This document shows positions 16,489-24,747 of a stretch of 64,000 nucleotides of DNA, in pieces. A model generated the notes under the pieces. That model worked only from the letters and a program-made list of their open reading frames with translations. It ran no database searches and was not told where the DNA came from. Each line of letters starts with the position of its first letter. Position 1 is the first letter of the stretch. The translations under genes and the position numbers were made by a program. The stretch comes from Burkholderia cepacia ATCC 25416 (lineage in GTDB: Bacteria; Pseudomonadota; Gammaproteobacteria; Burkholderiales; Burkholderiaceae): assembly GCF_001411495.1 (NCBI RefSeq), contig NZ_CP012982.1, positions 2,604,001 through 2,668,000 of the forward strand, read 5' to 3'.

Positions 16489-17472
16489 ATGACGAACCAC
16501 GCAGGCGGGACGCAACGGCAGGCACTCGTGCTCGGCGCAAGCGGCGGGATTGGCGGGGAAGTCGCGCGGCAGCTGCGCGATGCGGGCTGGCAGGTGCGCG
16601 CGCTGAAGCGCGGGCTCGACGCCGAGGCCGTGGAGCGCGACGGCATCGCATGGATGCGCGGCGACGCGATGGACCGCGACACGGTCGTCCGGGCCGCGCG
16701 CGGGTGCAGCGTGATCGTGCATGCGGTGAATCCGCCCGGCTACCGGAACTGGGCCGGGCAGGTGCTGCCGATGATCGACAACACGATCGCGGCGGCGCGG
16801 GCGGAGCAGGCCACCGTCGTGCTGCCGGGCACGGTGTACAACTACGGCGCCGACGCGTTTCCGGTGCTGCACGAAGATGCGCCGCAGCACCCGTCGACGC
16901 GCAAGGGCGCGATCCGCGTCGAGCTGGAGCGCCGGCTGCAGGATGCGGCCGCGCATGGCGTTCGCACGATCATCGTGCGCGCAGGCGATTTCTTCGGGCC
17001 GAAGCTCACCGGCAACAGCTGGTTTGCGGCGGGGCTCGTCAAGGCCGGGCAGCCGGTTGCGGCCATCAGCGTGCCGGGGCGGGACGGCGTCGGGCATCAG
17101 TGGTCGTATGTACCGGATGCCGCGCGCACGATGGTCGAGCTGATCGAGCGGCGCGACACGCTCGAACCGTTCGCGCGCTTTCACCTCGGCGGGCACTGGG
17201 ACGCGGACGGCACGCAGATGGCGGAGGCCGTGCGCCGCGTCGCGCAGCGGCACGGGCTGCGTCCGACGATGCGCAAGTTCCCGTGGTGGTTCGTGTGGGT
17301 CGCGGCGCCGTTCGTCACGACGCTGCGCGAATTGCTCGAGATGCGCTACCTGTGGCGCGAGCCGATCCGGCTGGACAACACGCGGGTGACCGCGGTGCTC
17401 GGCCGCGAGCCGGTCACGCCGCTCGATACCGCGATCGAGGCGACGCTGGCGGGGCTCGGGTGTCTCAAGTGA
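16489..17472 (+). CDS. NAD-dependent epimerase/dehydratase-like protein
   Basis: A 327-residue extended-SDR protein. The N-terminal Rossmann motif is LVLGASGGIGGEVARQL. VYNYGADAF gives the Tyr of the active-site region, but a Tyr-X3-Lys motif is not clear. The start at 16489 follows AAGGAGA; an in-frame ATG at 16453 is less likely. The protein resembles NAD(P)-binding nucleoside-sugar epimerase or NmrA-like reductases; the substrate is unknown. A divergent LysR regulator probably controls it. Confidence 0.75.
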   Translation: MTNHAGGTQRQALVLGASGGIGGEVARQLRDAGWQVRALKRGLDAEAVERDGIAWMRGDAMDRDTVVRAARGCSVIVHAVNPPGYRNWAGQVLPMIDNTIAAARAEQATVVLPGTVYNYGADAFPVLHEDAPQHPSTRKGAIRVELERRLQDAAAHGVRTIIVRAGDFFGPKLTGNSWFAAGLVKAGQPVAAISVPGRDGVGHQWSYVPDAARTMVELIERRDTLEPFARFHLGGHWDADGTQMAEAVRRVAQRHGLRPTMRKFPWWFVWVAAPFVTTLRELLEMRYLWREPIRLDNTRVTAVLGREPVTPLDTAIEATLAGLGCLK

Positions 17473-17506
17473 GCAACGGGGGGGCGCGAACGCAATCGCG
17501 TTCTGC

Positions 17507-17604
17507 TATGATCCGCGCTCCCTTCCTCGACGCTGCTGCAGGAAGGTACCCACGACCGCCGGAATGCCGGAGGTCGCGTCGTACCTTTTTCATTTTCAGC
17601 AGCG
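17507..17604 (+). promoter_or_regulatory. Promoter and structured 5' leader of the RtcB gene
   Basis: TATGAT (17507-17512) is a good -10 box, so transcription should begin near 17519. The leader holds a nested hairpin: GGTAC/GTACC (17545-49/17581-85), CGACC/GGTCG (17553-57/17572-76) and CCGG/CCGG (17559-62/17667-70 equivalent at 17567-70) around an AATG loop, followed by TTTTT. An 8-base outer helix pairs CGCTGCTG (17531-38) with CAGCAGCG (17597-604), the bases directly before the ATG. It may attenuate transcription and mask the start codon, or be the terminator of the upstream gene. Confidence 0.55.
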
Positions 17605-18996
17605 ATGTCTACCTTTCCTCGCTTAAAAAAGGCCTTGCAACGGCAAGGCATCCGTGTCGACCATCACGCCGGCATCTATCACCTGCGCAATGAACTGGCG
17701 CAGGCGTCCGTCCTGTTGCCCGCTTCGCTCCCGCTCGAGGAGAAGGCCGTCCAGCAGTTGCTCGCGTTCGCGGCCGTCCGTTCGCCGGATGGCCATCAGC
17801 GCGTATGCAAGGCCTGCGCGACGCCGGACTTTCATCCGGGCGGGGTCGCGCCCGTCGGCTCGATCGTCGCGACCGACGACGCGTTCGTGATTCCCGCCGC
17901 GATCGGCACCGATATCAACTGCGGGATGCGTCTCGTTACCACGGGCCTCAAGCGCTCGGCGCTCGCGCCGTTCGAGACGGCGCTCGTCGAGCGGCTGACG
18001 CGCGCGATTCTCGCCGACCGGCGCGACGTGCCGGTCGGCAGCGATGCCTTCCGCGCGCTGTTCGACGCGGGCCCGGCGGCATTCGTCGATCGTGTCGCGC
18101 CGCAGGGGCTCTGGGCGCACGTCGACCGCGACCGGCTCATCGACGAACTGTCGTCGTGCATCGGCCTCGACCGGTTCGACGGCAGCGCGAAATACGCGCC
18201 CGACGCGCACGTCGGGTCGCGCGAGGTATTCCGCGACCCTTGCCTCGGCACCCCGGGCTCGGGCAATCATTTCGTCGAACTGCAGGTGGTCGACGCCGTG
18301 TTCGACCGGCATGCGGCCTACCGGGCGGGACTCGCGAAGGACGACGTCGTCGTGATGATCCACAGCGGTTCGCGCGATGTCGGCTTCTACGTCGGGCGAC
18401 GCTGGATGGACCGGGCGCGCGCGGCATGGCCGGCGGGCGTCAGGCATCCGGAAAGCGGCCTGTACGGCCTTTCCGGCGAGCTGGCGCGCGACTATCTCGT
18501 CGCGATGGGCACCGCCGCGCGTTATGCGTGGCTCAACCGCGTCGTGCTTGCCGAGATGGTTCGCAAGGAACTGGCGGAGCTCACCGGCGAGACCCGCTCG
18601 GCTCTCGTGGTCGACGTGCCGCACAACGTCGTGCTGCGCGAAAACGGGATGAACATCCATCGCAAGGGGGCGACCCCTGCCCGCGACGGCGATCTCGCGC
18701 TGATTCCCGGATCGATGGGCGATGCGTCGTTTCTCGCGACCGGGCTCGGCCATCCGGACTGGCTGTGGTCGTGCAGCCACGGCGCCGGCCGCAGCGTGCG
18801 CCGGCAGGCGGTGCGGCGGATGCGCGCGGAGCAGGCGCCGGGCACGTGGCGCTGTGTGACGCTGCGCGACGAGCGCCGCATCGAGGAAGCGCCGGAAGCC
18901 TACAAGCCGATCGGGCCCGTGATCGACGCGCAGGAGCAGGCCGGCCTCATTCGCAGCGCGGTCCGGTTGAAGCCGTGGGTCACGTTCAAGGCATGA
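17605..18996 (+). CDS. rtcB: RtcB-family 3'-phosphate/5'-hydroxyl RNA ligase
   Basis: A 463-residue member of the RtcB family, which seals RNA ends with 2',3'-cyclic phosphate and 5'-OH using GTP and Mn. The metal ligands are present: D103 and C106 (DINCGMR), H222 (GSGNHFVEL), H253 (IHSGSRDVG) and H340 (VPHNVVLRE). The guanylylated His is H392 in CSHGAGR. It looks catalytically complete. The N-terminus (first ~90 residues) differs from canonical RtcB, suggesting a paralogue group. There is no rtcA, rtcR or prfH neighbour. The leader lacks a normal ribosome binding site and is strongly structured. Confidence 0.85.
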   Translation: MSTFPRLKKALQRQGIRVDHHAGIYHLRNELAQASVLLPASLPLEEKAVQQLLAFAAVRSPDGHQRVCKACATPDFHPGGVAPVGSIVATDDAFVIPAAIGTDINCGMRLVTTGLKRSALAPFETALVERLTRAILADRRDVPVGSDAFRALFDAGPAAFVDRVAPQGLWAHVDRDRLIDELSSCIGLDRFDGSAKYAPDAHVGSREVFRDPCLGTPGSGNHFVELQVVDAVFDRHAAYRAGLAKDDVVVMIHSGSRDVGFYVGRRWMDRARAAWPAGVRHPESGLYGLSGELARDYLVAMGTAARYAWLNRVVLAEMVRKELAELTGETRSALVVDVPHNVVLRENGMNIHRKGATPARDGDLALIPGSMGDASFLATGLGHPDWLWSCSHGAGRSVRRQAVRRMRAEQAPGTWRCVTLRDERRIEEAPEAYKPIGPVIDAQEQAGLIRSAVRLKPWVTFKA

Positions 18997-19203
18997 CGGG
19001 CGGCGGCGGCGCCGCGGCTTGCGCCGGGGCCGGCGATACGTCGTCCGCTTTCCCGGGCCGCGGGCTTTGCCCGGGCATGGGTATGAGCACGGGAAAGCGT
19101 CCCGGTGAACCGACGAACCCGCGGGGCAACAATTCTCCACATACCCGGGCGCATCCGGTGAGCATCATGGCGGCAACGTCGATAAAGCGAAACCGGGGGC
19201 GCA

Positions 19204-19344
19204 ATGCTGCATTTCGGATGGAAAGTGTCGGTCGCGGGGGCAATCATGTTCGCGTTGAGCGGGTGCACCAACCTGGTGGGTGTGCTGTATTGCGACAACT
19301 CGCAGGTCAACTTCCCGGACTATCGCTGCTTTCAGCCGTACTAG
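19204..19344 (+). CDS. Very small lipoprotein
   Basis: A 46-codon frame encodes a signal peptide (MLHFGWKVSVAGAIMFALSG) ending in a lipobox L-S-G-C with Cys21. A mature peptide of about 26 residues follows, with two more cysteines (positions 30 and 42) and an aromatic end. The lipobox and charge pattern make chance unlikely. It should be lipidated and anchored in the inner or outer membrane. It follows the RtcB gene by 207 bases on the same strand. No family is recognised. Confidence 0.65.
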   Translation: MLHFGWKVSVAGAIMFALSGCTNLVGVLYCDNSQVNFPDYRCFQPY

Positions 19345-19377
19345 CCGGGGCGGGCGCGGCGACGGAGCGCCGGCCCG

Positions 19378-20079
19378 TCACGCGACGACCGGCAGCACCT
19401 CCACCGCATAACGGTGCCGAAGGCTGCGCCCGAGCACCGGATCGTGCAGTTCCATTTCGAACGCATCGCCGTCGCCCATCGCCGCGATCGCGCCATGCAC
19501 GGCGACCGTGCCGCCATACATCGCGCAGCGCGCGGGCATCGTGCGGCGGTCGTCGAAGCGATGCCACAGCACGTCGGGTGCGAGCAGGCCGCTGACCGCG
19601 CCGTGCTGGTAGGCCGTGCGCTCGCCATCGCGCGGGATCAGCCACGCACGCATCTCGATTGCATCCCAGTGATCGGCAACATCCGCATAAAGCCACGCGT
19701 CGCGACCGAGCGGCTTCGCGCACACCTGCTTCGACACCGCGACGCCGTAGGCCTCGACTTCGCGATCCGTATGGTCGGAGCCGACGGTCACGAGCGTGCC
19801 GGCCGGGCTGTCGACCAGCACGCATTCGATCTCGCCGCCCGAGCGCGCGCCGAGCACGCCGATCGACGGCGCCTGCGTGAGCAGCGCGGCCGACACGCGA
19901 TAGAAGCAGGGCGTGGTCGACGGCGGCGCAACGCCGAGCGCCGCGAGTTCGTCGATATGCGCGCGGATCGCCGCCGGATCGCGGCCGGCCCAGCCGGCAA
20001 TCACGACGCGCTCGATCTCGACGTCGACGGTGGCCGGTGCGGGTTGCCGGGAAATCACGTTGAACGACAGGGTTTGCAT
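19378..20079 (-). CDS. DUF2848-family protein
   Basis: A 233-residue soluble protein with the pattern of DUF2848: VVIAGWAGRDPAAIRAHIDE, TPCFYRVSAALLTQAPSI, then SDHTDREVEAYGVAVSKQVC. The family resembles fumarylacetoacetate-hydrolase-like proteins, and its activity is not settled. It is the last gene of a four-gene minus-strand cluster (LysR, EthD-like, MFS, this gene), with 45 bases between it and the MFS gene. This suggests a catabolic role for whatever that transporter imports. Confidence 0.8.
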   Translation of the reverse strand: MQTLSFNVISRQPAPATVDVEIERVVIAGWAGRDPAAIRAHIDELAALGVAPPSTTPCFYRVSAALLTQAPSIGVLGARSGGEIECVLVDSPAGTLVTVGSDHTDREVEAYGVAVSKQVCAKPLGRDAWLYADVADHWDAIEMRAWLIPRDGERTAYQHGAVSGLLAPDVLWHRFDDRRTMPARCAMYGGTVAVHGAIAAMGDGDAFEMELHDPVLGRSLRHRYAVEVLPVVA

Positions 20080-20124
20080 GCGGGTTTCCGTTTGAAGTCC
20101 GAAGGAAGCGACTCGCGGCGATGC

Positions 20125-21444
20125 TCAATCCGCGAGCGGCCGGTGCGCGGTTTCGCGCGCGACGAGGAGCGCGATCGACGTGACGACGAGCGCGGCGGCG
20201 ACGTACAGCGACACGGCCGTCGTCGTGCCGGTCTGCCGGAACAGCGTGGCGATCACGAGCGGCGCGAAGCCGCCGCCGACGATGCCGGCGAGCGTGTACG
20301 CGAGCGACGAGCCTGCATAGCGCACGCGGGTCGGGAACTGCTCGGTCACGAACGCGCCCTGCGGGCCGTACATCACCGCGTGGATCACGAGGCCGATCGC
20401 GACGGCCGCGACGATCGCGCCCGGGCGCGCCGAATCGAGCATCGCGAAGAACACGAACGCCCACACGATCCCGGCGAGCGCGCCGGCGAGATAGACGGGC
20501 CGGCGGCCGAAGCGATCCGACAGCGCGCCGAAGAACGGCACCGCGAGCGCGTTGCAGGCCGTGCCGATCATCACGGCCGTCAGGGCGACGGGGCGCGACA
20601 GGTGCAGCACGGTCGTCACGTAGGTCAGCGTGAACACGACGATCAGCGCATACAGCACGTCCGAACCGATTCGCGAACCGCCGGCGATCAGCAGGCGCTT
20701 CCAGTGGTACTTCAGCACGTCCGCGACCGGCACCTCGGCGGTCGCGTGCGATTCGGCGAGCTGTTCGAACTGCGGCGTTTCGTCGACGCCGCGGCGCAGC
20801 CAGAAACCGAACACGACGAGCAGCGCGCTGGCCGCGAACGGCACGCGCCAGCCCCACGACAGGAAGTCCCCGGACGTGGTCGACAGCGTCACGAGCGCGA
20901 TGCAGCCGGTGCCGAGCAGCGTGCCGAACGACGGGCCGATCTGCGTCCACGATGCGGACAACCCGCGCCGCTTCTGGTCGCCGTGCTCGACCGACAGCAG
21001 CACCGCGCCGGCCCATTCGCCGCCGAGCGCGACGCCCTGCACGAAGCGCAGCGCGACGAGCAGGATCGGGCTCAGGATGCCGGCCTGAGCATAAGTCGGC
21101 AGCGCCCCCATCAGCGCGGTCGTCACGCCCATCAGCACGAGCGTGAGCATCAGCACCGCGCGGCGGCCGATGCGGTCGCCGAGATTGCCGAACACGAAAC
21201 CGCCGAGCGGGCGCGACACGTAGCCGACCGCATAGGTCGAGAACGCGAGGATCGTGCCGGCGAGCGGATCGACCGAAGGGAAGAACAGGTGGTTGAAGAC
21301 GAGCGCGGCGAGCGTGTTGTAGATCGTGAAGTCGTACCACTCGAGTGACGTGCCGATCATGCTCGCGGTCGCGAGTCGGCTGTTGCGGACGCGGCGGGGC
21401 GCGTGGGCGGCGGGCTGGGCGAGAGTGCTCATGGTGTCGGGCAT
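20125..21444 (-). CDS. MFS transporter, metabolite:H+ symporter (MHS) type
   Basis: A 439-residue 12-helix transporter. It begins with the MHS hallmark IGTSLEWYDFTIYNTLAALV and has the helix 2-3 loop motif GNLGDRIGRRAVLMLTL. MHS members such as ProP, KgtP and ShiA import organic acids, osmolytes or aromatic acids with protons. The start at 21444 or the in-frame ATG at 21432 are both possible; neither has a strong ribosome binding site. Downstream DUF2848 and upstream EthD-like and LysR genes on the same strand suggest uptake and breakdown of one organic acid. Confidence 0.85.
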   Translation of the reverse strand: MPDTMSTLAQPAAHAPRRVRNSRLATASMIGTSLEWYDFTIYNTLAALVFNHLFFPSVDPLAGTILAFSTYAVGYVSRPLGGFVFGNLGDRIGRRAVLMLTLVLMGVTTALMGALPTYAQAGILSPILLVALRFVQGVALGGEWAGAVLLSVEHGDQKRRGLSASWTQIGPSFGTLLGTGCIALVTLSTTSGDFLSWGWRVPFAASALLVVFGFWLRRGVDETPQFEQLAESHATAEVPVADVLKYHWKRLLIAGGSRIGSDVLYALIVVFTLTYVTTVLHLSRPVALTAVMIGTACNALAVPFFGALSDRFGRRPVYLAGALAGIVWAFVFFAMLDSARPGAIVAAVAIGLVIHAVMYGPQGAFVTEQFPTRVRYAGSSLAYTLAGIVGGGFAPLVIATLFRQTGTTTAVSLYVAAALVVTSIALLVARETAHRPLAD

Positions 21445-21522
21445 GTCGTGAGGGGAACGGGATGGAGCGCCGGGCCGATGCGCGGGCGTGCCGCGCGCAT
21501 GCGGGGCGACCGGCGCGGGCGG

Positions 21523-22113
21523 TCAGGCCGGCAACGCGGCGGCGGCAGCAGGGTCGGTTTCGACGTCGCCGCGTGCCGCATGCAGCGGCGCGGCGGCACG
21601 CCACAGCAGCGCGAAGGTGCGGACGTCGTCGTGCCCGGCGAGCGTGGCGGCCACGCGGCGCGTCGCGGCCGCATCGCTGCCTTCGATCAGCACGAGTGCG
21701 TCGGCCGCCGGGCGGGCGGCCGCATCGGCGCCGATCGGCGCGGACAGGTCGGGCGCGGTGCGAAAGAGCCGTGCGGCGTGGATGCCCGGTTCGTGCAGCG
21801 CGTCGTCGAAGCGTTCGCGCAGGTGCGGCACGTCGATGCGATCCGGCGGCAGCACGAACAGCGCGAGATGCGCGCCTTCGCCGTCGCCGGCCTCGATCGT
21901 CAGTTCGCCGACGCGCCGCTGCGTACCCGTCATGCGCTCGAAGTTCGCGAGCGACCATGCGGTCTGCTGCGTGAACGCGCGCCGGTACGCGTCGCCGTGA
22001 AACACGTCGAGCGCGTCCGTCACGTACAGCGCGAGGTACTTGCGCGGGCCGCGATCGGTCGCGCGAAAGCGCCGCGCATGCGTGAAGCCCGGAATCGCGA
22101 CACGTTCCTGCAT
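21523..22113 (-). CDS. EthD/DUF4286-like dimeric alpha-beta barrel protein, start codon uncertain
   Basis: From the ATG at 22113 the frame gives 196 residues with two similar ferredoxin-like halves. Family-like sequence continues upstream in frame (GQLCVWTDIDPAHEADFNAW, then YDREH), so the true start must lie before 22113. Yet no ATG, GTG, TTG or CTG occurs in that frame back to the stop at 22240-22242. The N-terminal strand is needed for the fold, so this may be a gene with a lost start codon or a non-canonical initiator. Its neighbours indicate a role in the MFS/DUF2848 catabolic cluster. Confidence 0.6.
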   Translation of the reverse strand: MQERVAIPGFTHARRFRATDRGPRKYLALYVTDALDVFHGDAYRRAFTQQTAWSLANFERMTGTQRRVGELTIEAGDGEGAHLALFVLPPDRIDVPHLRERFDDALHEPGIHAARLFRTAPDLSAPIGADAAARPAADALVLIEGSDAAATRRVAATLAGHDDVRTFALLWRAAAPLHAARGDVETDPAAAAALPA

Positions 22114-22312
22114 GTGCTCGCGGTCGTACCACGCGTTGAAATCGGCTTCGTGCGCGGGGTCGATATCCGTCCAGACGCAAAGCTGGCCGTGCGGAAGGGA
22201 AAAGCGGGTAATTGCGGGTTCCTCGTGACGGGGGCGTGTCAGGAACCGCAGTGTCCCGAAGACGGGCCGTGCCCGTCCAACAAGAAAACAAATTCGCGGT
22301 GAACAGGTTTTC

Positions 22313-23371
22313 TTATGAGCGGCGCGGGCGGCGTTTGGCGGGGGACGTGGCGGGCGGTGCGGATGGCGTCGTGCGTTTCGCTTTCGCCGGTGTCTTGGCT
22401 TTTGACTTCGTCGCGGGGCGGGCGGGTGTGTTGTCCGCGCGATCGGCCGTGGTCGGTGTCGGTGTCACCGTCGCCGGCTTGGCGTGGCTTGCGGCAGCCG
22501 GCATCGCGCGCGCGACTTCGCTGGCCAGTTCTGCGATACGCGCGGCCACCGGCAGGCCCTGGCTGCGATACGACGCGACGAGCGGCAGCGCGGGGAATTC
22601 GGGTTCGACGTCGAGCAGCTCCAGCGCACCTTCGTGCAGCTCGCGCCCGATGATCGCGGGCGGCAACGCGGCCACGCCGAAGCCGTCGGCGACGAGGCGG
22701 ATCATCGCGGCGACCGACGTGATGCAGTTGATGCTGGCCGGCCGCTCGACGGCCGCGAACAGCCGTTCGATCGTCGCGTGCGGCCCGGAGTGGCGCGAGA
22801 AGCTGATGATCGGGAATTCGGCCAGGCGCGCGACGTCGAGCGGCTGGCCGCCGAGCCCGAGGCGCGGGCTGGCCGCCCAGCGCACCGGGAATTCGCACAG
22901 CGGCAGGTTCGTGAAGTCGGGGCCCGGCACCGGGTCGGTCTGCAGGATCAGGTCGACGCCGTCGGTGCTGAGCAGGCGGGTCAGGTGCAGCGTCGTGTCG
23001 CTCGTGATCTCGACGTCGAGGCGCGGATAGCGCTCGCGCAGTTGCGCCATCAGCGCGGGAAACCAGCTGTGCACGATCGATTCGATCACGCCGATCCGGA
23101 TCAGGCCCGCGTCGCTCGCCGCGTCGATGTCGCGCCGCATTTCGCCGTCGAGCCGCACGATCCGCTCCGCGTACGCGAGCATGCGGCGCCCGGCGGGCGT
23201 GAGCGTGGCCGAGCGCGTGTTGCGGTCGAACAGGCGCACGTCGAACGCTTCCTCGAGCGACGCGATGCGGCTCGACACGGCGGCCTGCGTCGTGTGGAGT
23301 TTTTCGGCCGTGAGCCGGAAATTTTCCAGCTTCGCGAGCCAGACGAAGGTTTCAAGAAACCGGATGTTCAT
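22313..23371 (-). CDS. LysR-family regulator with a basic C-terminal tail
   Basis: A 352-residue LysR protein. Residues 1-60 form the helix-turn-helix (FLETFVWLAKLENFRLTAEK, TTQAAVSSRIASLE). The effector domain runs to about residue 297. About 55 extra residues follow, rich in Lys, Ala, Pro and Thr (for example TKSKAKTPAKAKRTTP and PAKRRPRRS), resembling histone H1-like tails. Usual LysR length is about 300. It is the first gene of the cluster leading to the EthD-like, MFS and DUF2848 genes and probably regulates them. Confidence 0.85.
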   Translation of the reverse strand: MNIRFLETFVWLAKLENFRLTAEKLHTTQAAVSSRIASLEEAFDVRLFDRNTRSATLTPAGRRMLAYAERIVRLDGEMRRDIDAASDAGLIRIGVIESIVHSWFPALMAQLRERYPRLDVEITSDTTLHLTRLLSTDGVDLILQTDPVPGPDFTNLPLCEFPVRWAASPRLGLGGQPLDVARLAEFPIISFSRHSGPHATIERLFAAVERPASINCITSVAAMIRLVADGFGVAALPPAIIGRELHEGALELLDVEPEFPALPLVASYRSQGLPVAARIAELASEVARAMPAAASHAKPATVTPTPTTADRADNTPARPATKSKAKTPAKAKRTTPSAPPATSPAKRRPRRS

Positions 23372-23561
23372 CGAAGTCCGAAACGTGAGGCGGTGCCGGG
23401 CGGGGCGGCGGGACCGGTCGATGGTAGCGGATTTTCGGCGCCGGGAAACGAGCGGGCGGCGCGGTGCGCATCATGGGGGCGGACGGGCGGCGGCGTGCCG
23501 GCAAGCCCGCACGACGCGCCCGGTGCAACGAAGGGTGACGCGGGCGGGGCGCCCGCGCGCA

Positions 23562-24353
23562 TCAGAGCGTGTCGAATGCGAGCGTCGGCACGTCGACGAC
23601 CATCGCGCCGCCGTCCGCGACGAGCGTCGCACCGGTCACGAACGACGCGTCCGGCGACGCGAGGAACGCGCACACGGCCGCGATCTCGTCCGGGTCGGCC
23701 GCGCGGCGCAGCGGCACGTCGGCGCTGACGCGCGCATACGCGCCGTCGAGCGTGTCGCCGTGCGCCGACATCAGCGGTTCCATCTCCGCATCGGCCATCG
23801 GCGTGCGGACCCAGCCGGGGCACACCGCGTTCGCCCGTACGCCGTGCGGCCCGTAGTCGCGCGCGAGCGACCGCGCGAGCCCGAGCAGCGCATGCTTGCC
23901 GACCGTGTAACCGCACACGCCGGGCCCGGCCGCGAGCGCGGCGATCGACGCGACCAGCACGATGCTGCCGCGCTGCGCGATCAGGTCGGGCAGGCACGCG
24001 CGCGCGCTCACGAACGCGGTGTCGAGGTTCGCGTGCATCGCGTCGCGCCACTGCGCGTCGTCGGTTTCGTCCGCGCGGCCGAGCCCGTGGCCGCCTGCGC
24101 AGGCGACGAGCGCATCGACGCGGCCGACGCGTTCGGCGATGTGCGGCAGGAAGCGGGCCCAGTCGGTGGCGCTCGCGGCATCGCCGGCAAGCGCGAGGCC
24201 GCCCGTTTCGGCGGCCAGCGCGTCGAGCGGCGCCTGGCGCCGCCCGATCAGCACGACGCGGTCGCCGCCGCGTGCGAAGCGGCGCGCGCACGCGGCGCCG
24301 ATGCCGGTGCCGGCGCCTGTGATCGCGATCGTGCGGGGGGGCGGGTGTGTCAT
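23562..24353 (-). CDS. Short-chain dehydrogenase/reductase
   Basis: A 263-residue classical SDR. TGAGTGIG lies near residues 13-20 and CAGG after the fourth strand. The catalytic Ser (VASIAALAAG), Tyr and Lys (YTVGK) are correctly spaced. The C-terminus has FVTGATLVADGGAM. The start at 24353 has a GGAG site; an in-frame ATG 33 bases upstream is unlikely. It stands alone between the LysR gene and the divergent ypfJ-like gene. The substrate is unknown. Confidence 0.85.
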   Translation of the reverse strand: MTHPPPRTIAITGAGTGIGAACARRFARGGDRVVLIGRRQAPLDALAAETGGLALAGDAASATDWARFLPHIAERVGRVDALVACAGGHGLGRADETDDAQWRDAMHANLDTAFVSARACLPDLIAQRGSIVLVASIAALAAGPGVCGYTVGKHALLGLARSLARDYGPHGVRANAVCPGWVRTPMADAEMEPLMSAHGDTLDGAYARVSADVPLRRAADPDEIAAVCAFLASPDASFVTGATLVADGGAMVVDVPTLAFDTL

Positions 24354-24747
24354 GTCGTGCTCCGGAAAGGGGTGGTTTCCGGTCACTTTAGGCGGGGCCG
24401 GCGAGCGCCGGTATCAGCCGAAAGGATGAACGCGGGCGGCTTCCGGAGCGGGCGACCGGAGGCGGGCGCGGGCCATTTTGCAAAGGCTGACGATGTCCGG
24501 CGCCGAATCGCACTATCCTCCACATTTTTGCGATAAGTCACGAAAGCCCGGCAGAATAGCGCGGGCGAGCCGCGTATCGACGCGCGGCGCATCGGCCGGC
24601 CGATTCCGTCGTGCGAGCGGAGCGGCGGGCCGGCGATCCCGGCGCGCAGGCGTTGCCTCTGCCGAACGATCGTGCCGCGACCACACAACATATCGCCCGG
24701 TTGCGCGCCCGCGCGCCGGCCATCGACAGGAACAGGGAGGGCCGGCA
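24354..24747. other. Divergent intergenic region, no gene seen
   Basis: This 394-base gap separates the starts of the SDR and the metalloprotease genes. It must carry both promoters, but I found no convincing -10/-35 pair, operator or small reading frame with good codon composition. Confidence 0.5.

Noticed and set aside
17521..17604. Known self-cleaving ribozyme or riboswitch in the rtcB leader
   Set aside because: I could not match hammerhead, twister, guanidine or SAM-type core sequences; only a generic nested hairpin is supported.
22205..22215. AUU start codon with GAGGAA ribosome binding site for the EthD-like gene
   Set aside because: The ATT at 22211-22213 is one base out of frame with the coding sequence, so it cannot start this protein.
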